Positions 63,854 through 64,000 of a stretch of 64,000 bases of DNA are shown here, one piece after another. Under the pieces are notes generated by a model that made no database searches, was not told the DNA's origin, and worked only from the letters and a program-made list of their open reading frames with translations. The stretch is taken from contig JACCGJ010018825.1 in NCBI GenBank assembly GCA_013407085.1, forward strand, positions 36,301 through 100,300, in the 5' to 3' direction. The DNA is from Atriophallophorus winterbourni. Its lineage: Eukaryota > Platyhelminthes > Trematoda > Plagiorchiida > Microphallidae. Made by a program: the position numbers and the translations under genes. Numbering within the stretch: position 1 is the first letter of the stretch; each line of letters starts with the position of its first letter.

Positions 63854-64000
63854 TCAAACTCAAATATCCCACTTAATCCAAAGTATTCGTTCATTTACCT
63901 TAGAAATGCTTTGAAAAGCATTTTTATTCAATACTTGACGGCATTAGACATGAAGAACCCAAATACGATGAACGTATTTTATTAATTTTTATGCAACAGA
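63270..64000 (+). repeat. Tandem repeat of ~585 bp running off the window
   Basis: 63,271-63,415 and 63,856-64,000 are nearly identical (AAACTCAAATATCCCACTTA through TTTTTATGCAACAGA), a spacing of about 585 bases. The second unit is cut by the window end, so the array length is unknown. Confidence 0.85.

Noticed and set aside
1..64000. CRISPR arrays, operons or bacterial genes
   Set aside because: The repeats are dispersed retroelements and satellites, the only cellular gene is spliced, and there are no ribosome-binding sites or operon-like gene runs. Bacterial origin or contamination is not supported.
1..64000. tRNA and rRNA genes
   Set aside because: I found no cloverleaf with a credible anticodon and B box, and no rRNA-like conserved stretches by eye. 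A tRNAscan or Rfam run would be needed to exclude short ones.

Overview
The window is eukaryotic and almost certainly from a flatworm (Platyhelminthes), most likely a digenean trematode. The grounds are one spliced gene with short phased exons and GT-AG introns, an AT-rich background, and a dense, nested load of RTE-like and CR1-like LINEs, Ty3/gypsy and Penelope-like elements, plus many short repeats with hammerhead-ribozyme cores. The species cannot be fixed from sequence alone.

Layout. 0.4-4.4 kb: fragments of CR1-like LINEs, small repeats ending in GAACT tails, and one hammerhead. 4.8-7.8 kb: two RTE-like LINE copies in opposite orientation, the first ending in a TGA-repeat tail. 7.8-11.8 kb: a decayed minus-strand Ty3/gypsy element invaded by SINEs. 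12.4-15.3 kb: a three-level nest, with a SINE split by an RTE LINE that is itself split by a shorter RTE copy; both LINE insertions have 12-13 bp target duplications. 16.5-24.2 kb (perhaps to 26.2 kb): the only host gene seen, a plus-strand gene of at least five exons encoding a nuclear protein with an AT-hook-like basic stretch and one C2H2 zinc finger, resembling vertebrate ZNF839. Its introns hold SINEs, a 0.6-0.7 kb retroposon and a hammerhead tandem dimer. 27.3-32.8 kb: a minus-strand Penelope-like element (RT plus GIY-YIG) split by a young, almost complete Ty3/gypsy element with 173-bp LTRs. 33-37 kb: an RTE endonuclease fragment (minus) next to a fairly well kept CR1-like LINE (plus). 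38-45.7 kb: more LINE remnants, a hammerhead and a long trinucleotide microsatellite. 46-64 kb: AT-rich, gene-free sequence with a 1.4-kb inverted repeat carrying hammerhead pairs, long direct repeats, and a tandem repeat of about 585 bp that runs off the window end.

Three signals stand out. (1) The intact Ty3/gypsy element lacks a TGG-type tRNA primer site next to its 5' LTR. Instead, the 15 bases one nucleotide downstream of the LTR are the exact reverse complement of a stretch inside the LTR, as expected for Tf1-type self-priming. (2) Thirteen hammerhead-like ribozyme cores in at least two subfamilies occur on both strands; three times they form head-to-head pairs, and once a tandem dimer with a 226-bp period. 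(3) The SINE and the RTE LINE share their last ~40 bases, including a stem-loop with paired changes, which suggests that the LINE mobilises the SINE.

All calls come from reading the sequence and translations by eye. No database search or folding was run, and family names rest on remembered motifs.
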